A stretch of DNA of 14,214 nt. It comes from Actinomycetota bacterium (GTDB lineage: Bacteria > Actinomycetota > Acidimicrobiia > Acidimicrobiales > Acidimicrobiaceae). The stretch's first letter is position 1. Each line of letters starts with the position of its first letter. Below the pieces are notes generated by a model. It was not told the origin of the DNA and searched no databases. It saw only the letters and a list, made by a program, of their open reading frames with translations. The DNA lies in contig SIRY01000038.1 of NCBI GenBank assembly GCA_004366215.1, positions 1 through 14,214 on the forward strand, in the 5' to 3' direction. The position numbers were made by a program, and so were the translations under genes. Below are positions 14,037 through 14,214 of this stretch, one piece after another.

Positions 14037-14214
14037 CTACACCCTTCTGCGCTTCTTCGGTCGGCACCCGTTGTGGGGGACGGGCGTCACGTCGCGAATG
14101 GACCGAATCTCGATACCCGCCCCTTGGAGCGCCTTGTGCGCGGTCTCTCGTCCAGACCCCGGCCCTTTGAGGAACACGTCCACCTCTCGAACGCCGTGCC
14201 CCAGCGCCCCCTTC
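14037..14214 (-). CDS. rpsK: 30S ribosomal protein S11, C-terminal fragment
   Basis: The gene enters from beyond the right edge; the last 58 codons and TAG are present (reading frame from 14213). The peptide contains [11 protein letters not shown], then [18 protein letters not shown] at the end, which is the S11 signature. Most homologues read HNGCRPPK; here the second Pro is Lys. S11 lines the mRNA channel/platform of the 30S subunit. Its position upstream of rpsD fits the alpha operon (rpsM-rpsK-rpsD-rpoA-rplQ), so rpsM would be expected next outside the window. Confidence 0.96.
   Translation of the reverse strand, partial: KGALGHGVREVDVFLKGPGSGRETAHKALQGAGIEIRSIRDVTPVPHNGCRPKKRRRV

Overview
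The window is a GC-rich, gene-dense chromosomal segment from a bacterium, most likely an actinobacterium. An Acidimicrobiia-like lineage is my guess, from gene order and sequence flavour only. The supporting context is the end of the alpha-operon region (rpsK-rpsD-rpoA-rplQ-truA), then rplM-rpsI-glmM-glmS, then acpS-nnr-alr-udg-tsaE-tsaB-rimI. This resembles the ribosomal/cell-wall/tsa neighbourhood of actinobacteria. Every gene but one lies on the minus strand, so the biological reading order runs from 14214 down to 1.

Region A (14214-11922) holds the last 58 residues of S11, a zinc-ribbon S4, the RNA polymerase alpha subunit and L17. A 162-bp leader with foldable arms separates rpsK from rpsD. 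Region B (11919-6941) holds pseudouridine synthase TruA, L13, S9, phosphoglucosamine mutase GlmM and the amidotransferase GlmS. GlmM and GlmS both act on the route to UDP-N-acetylglucosamine. Region C (6932-4798) is the accessory-looking part: a plus-strand TDT/SLAC1-family membrane transporter, convergent with glmS, and a divergent LysR-type regulator. An AT-rich promoter/operator island lies between and inside their 5' ends. Region D (4801-1) holds holo-ACP synthase, the bifunctional NAD(P)HX repair enzyme, alanine racemase, a family 4 uracil-DNA glycosylase, TsaE, TsaB and the N-terminus of RimI.

Most junctions in A, B and D are 4-base ATGA/GTGA overlaps or near-abutments, so these genes probably form long, translationally coupled operons. 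The LysR gene is itself joined to acpS by a GTGA overlap. The regulator's promoter may therefore also drive acpS and, perhaps, the downstream housekeeping genes.

I found no mobile element, CRISPR array, tRNA or rRNA, and no clear new multi-gene system. The observations most worth a second look are the LysR/TDT island wired to acpS, the AT-rich operator overlapping the LysR start, a repeated CGCTGGC element with competing hairpins upstream of nnr, the structured leader before rpsD, and unusual motif losses in GlmS, TsaB and TruA.
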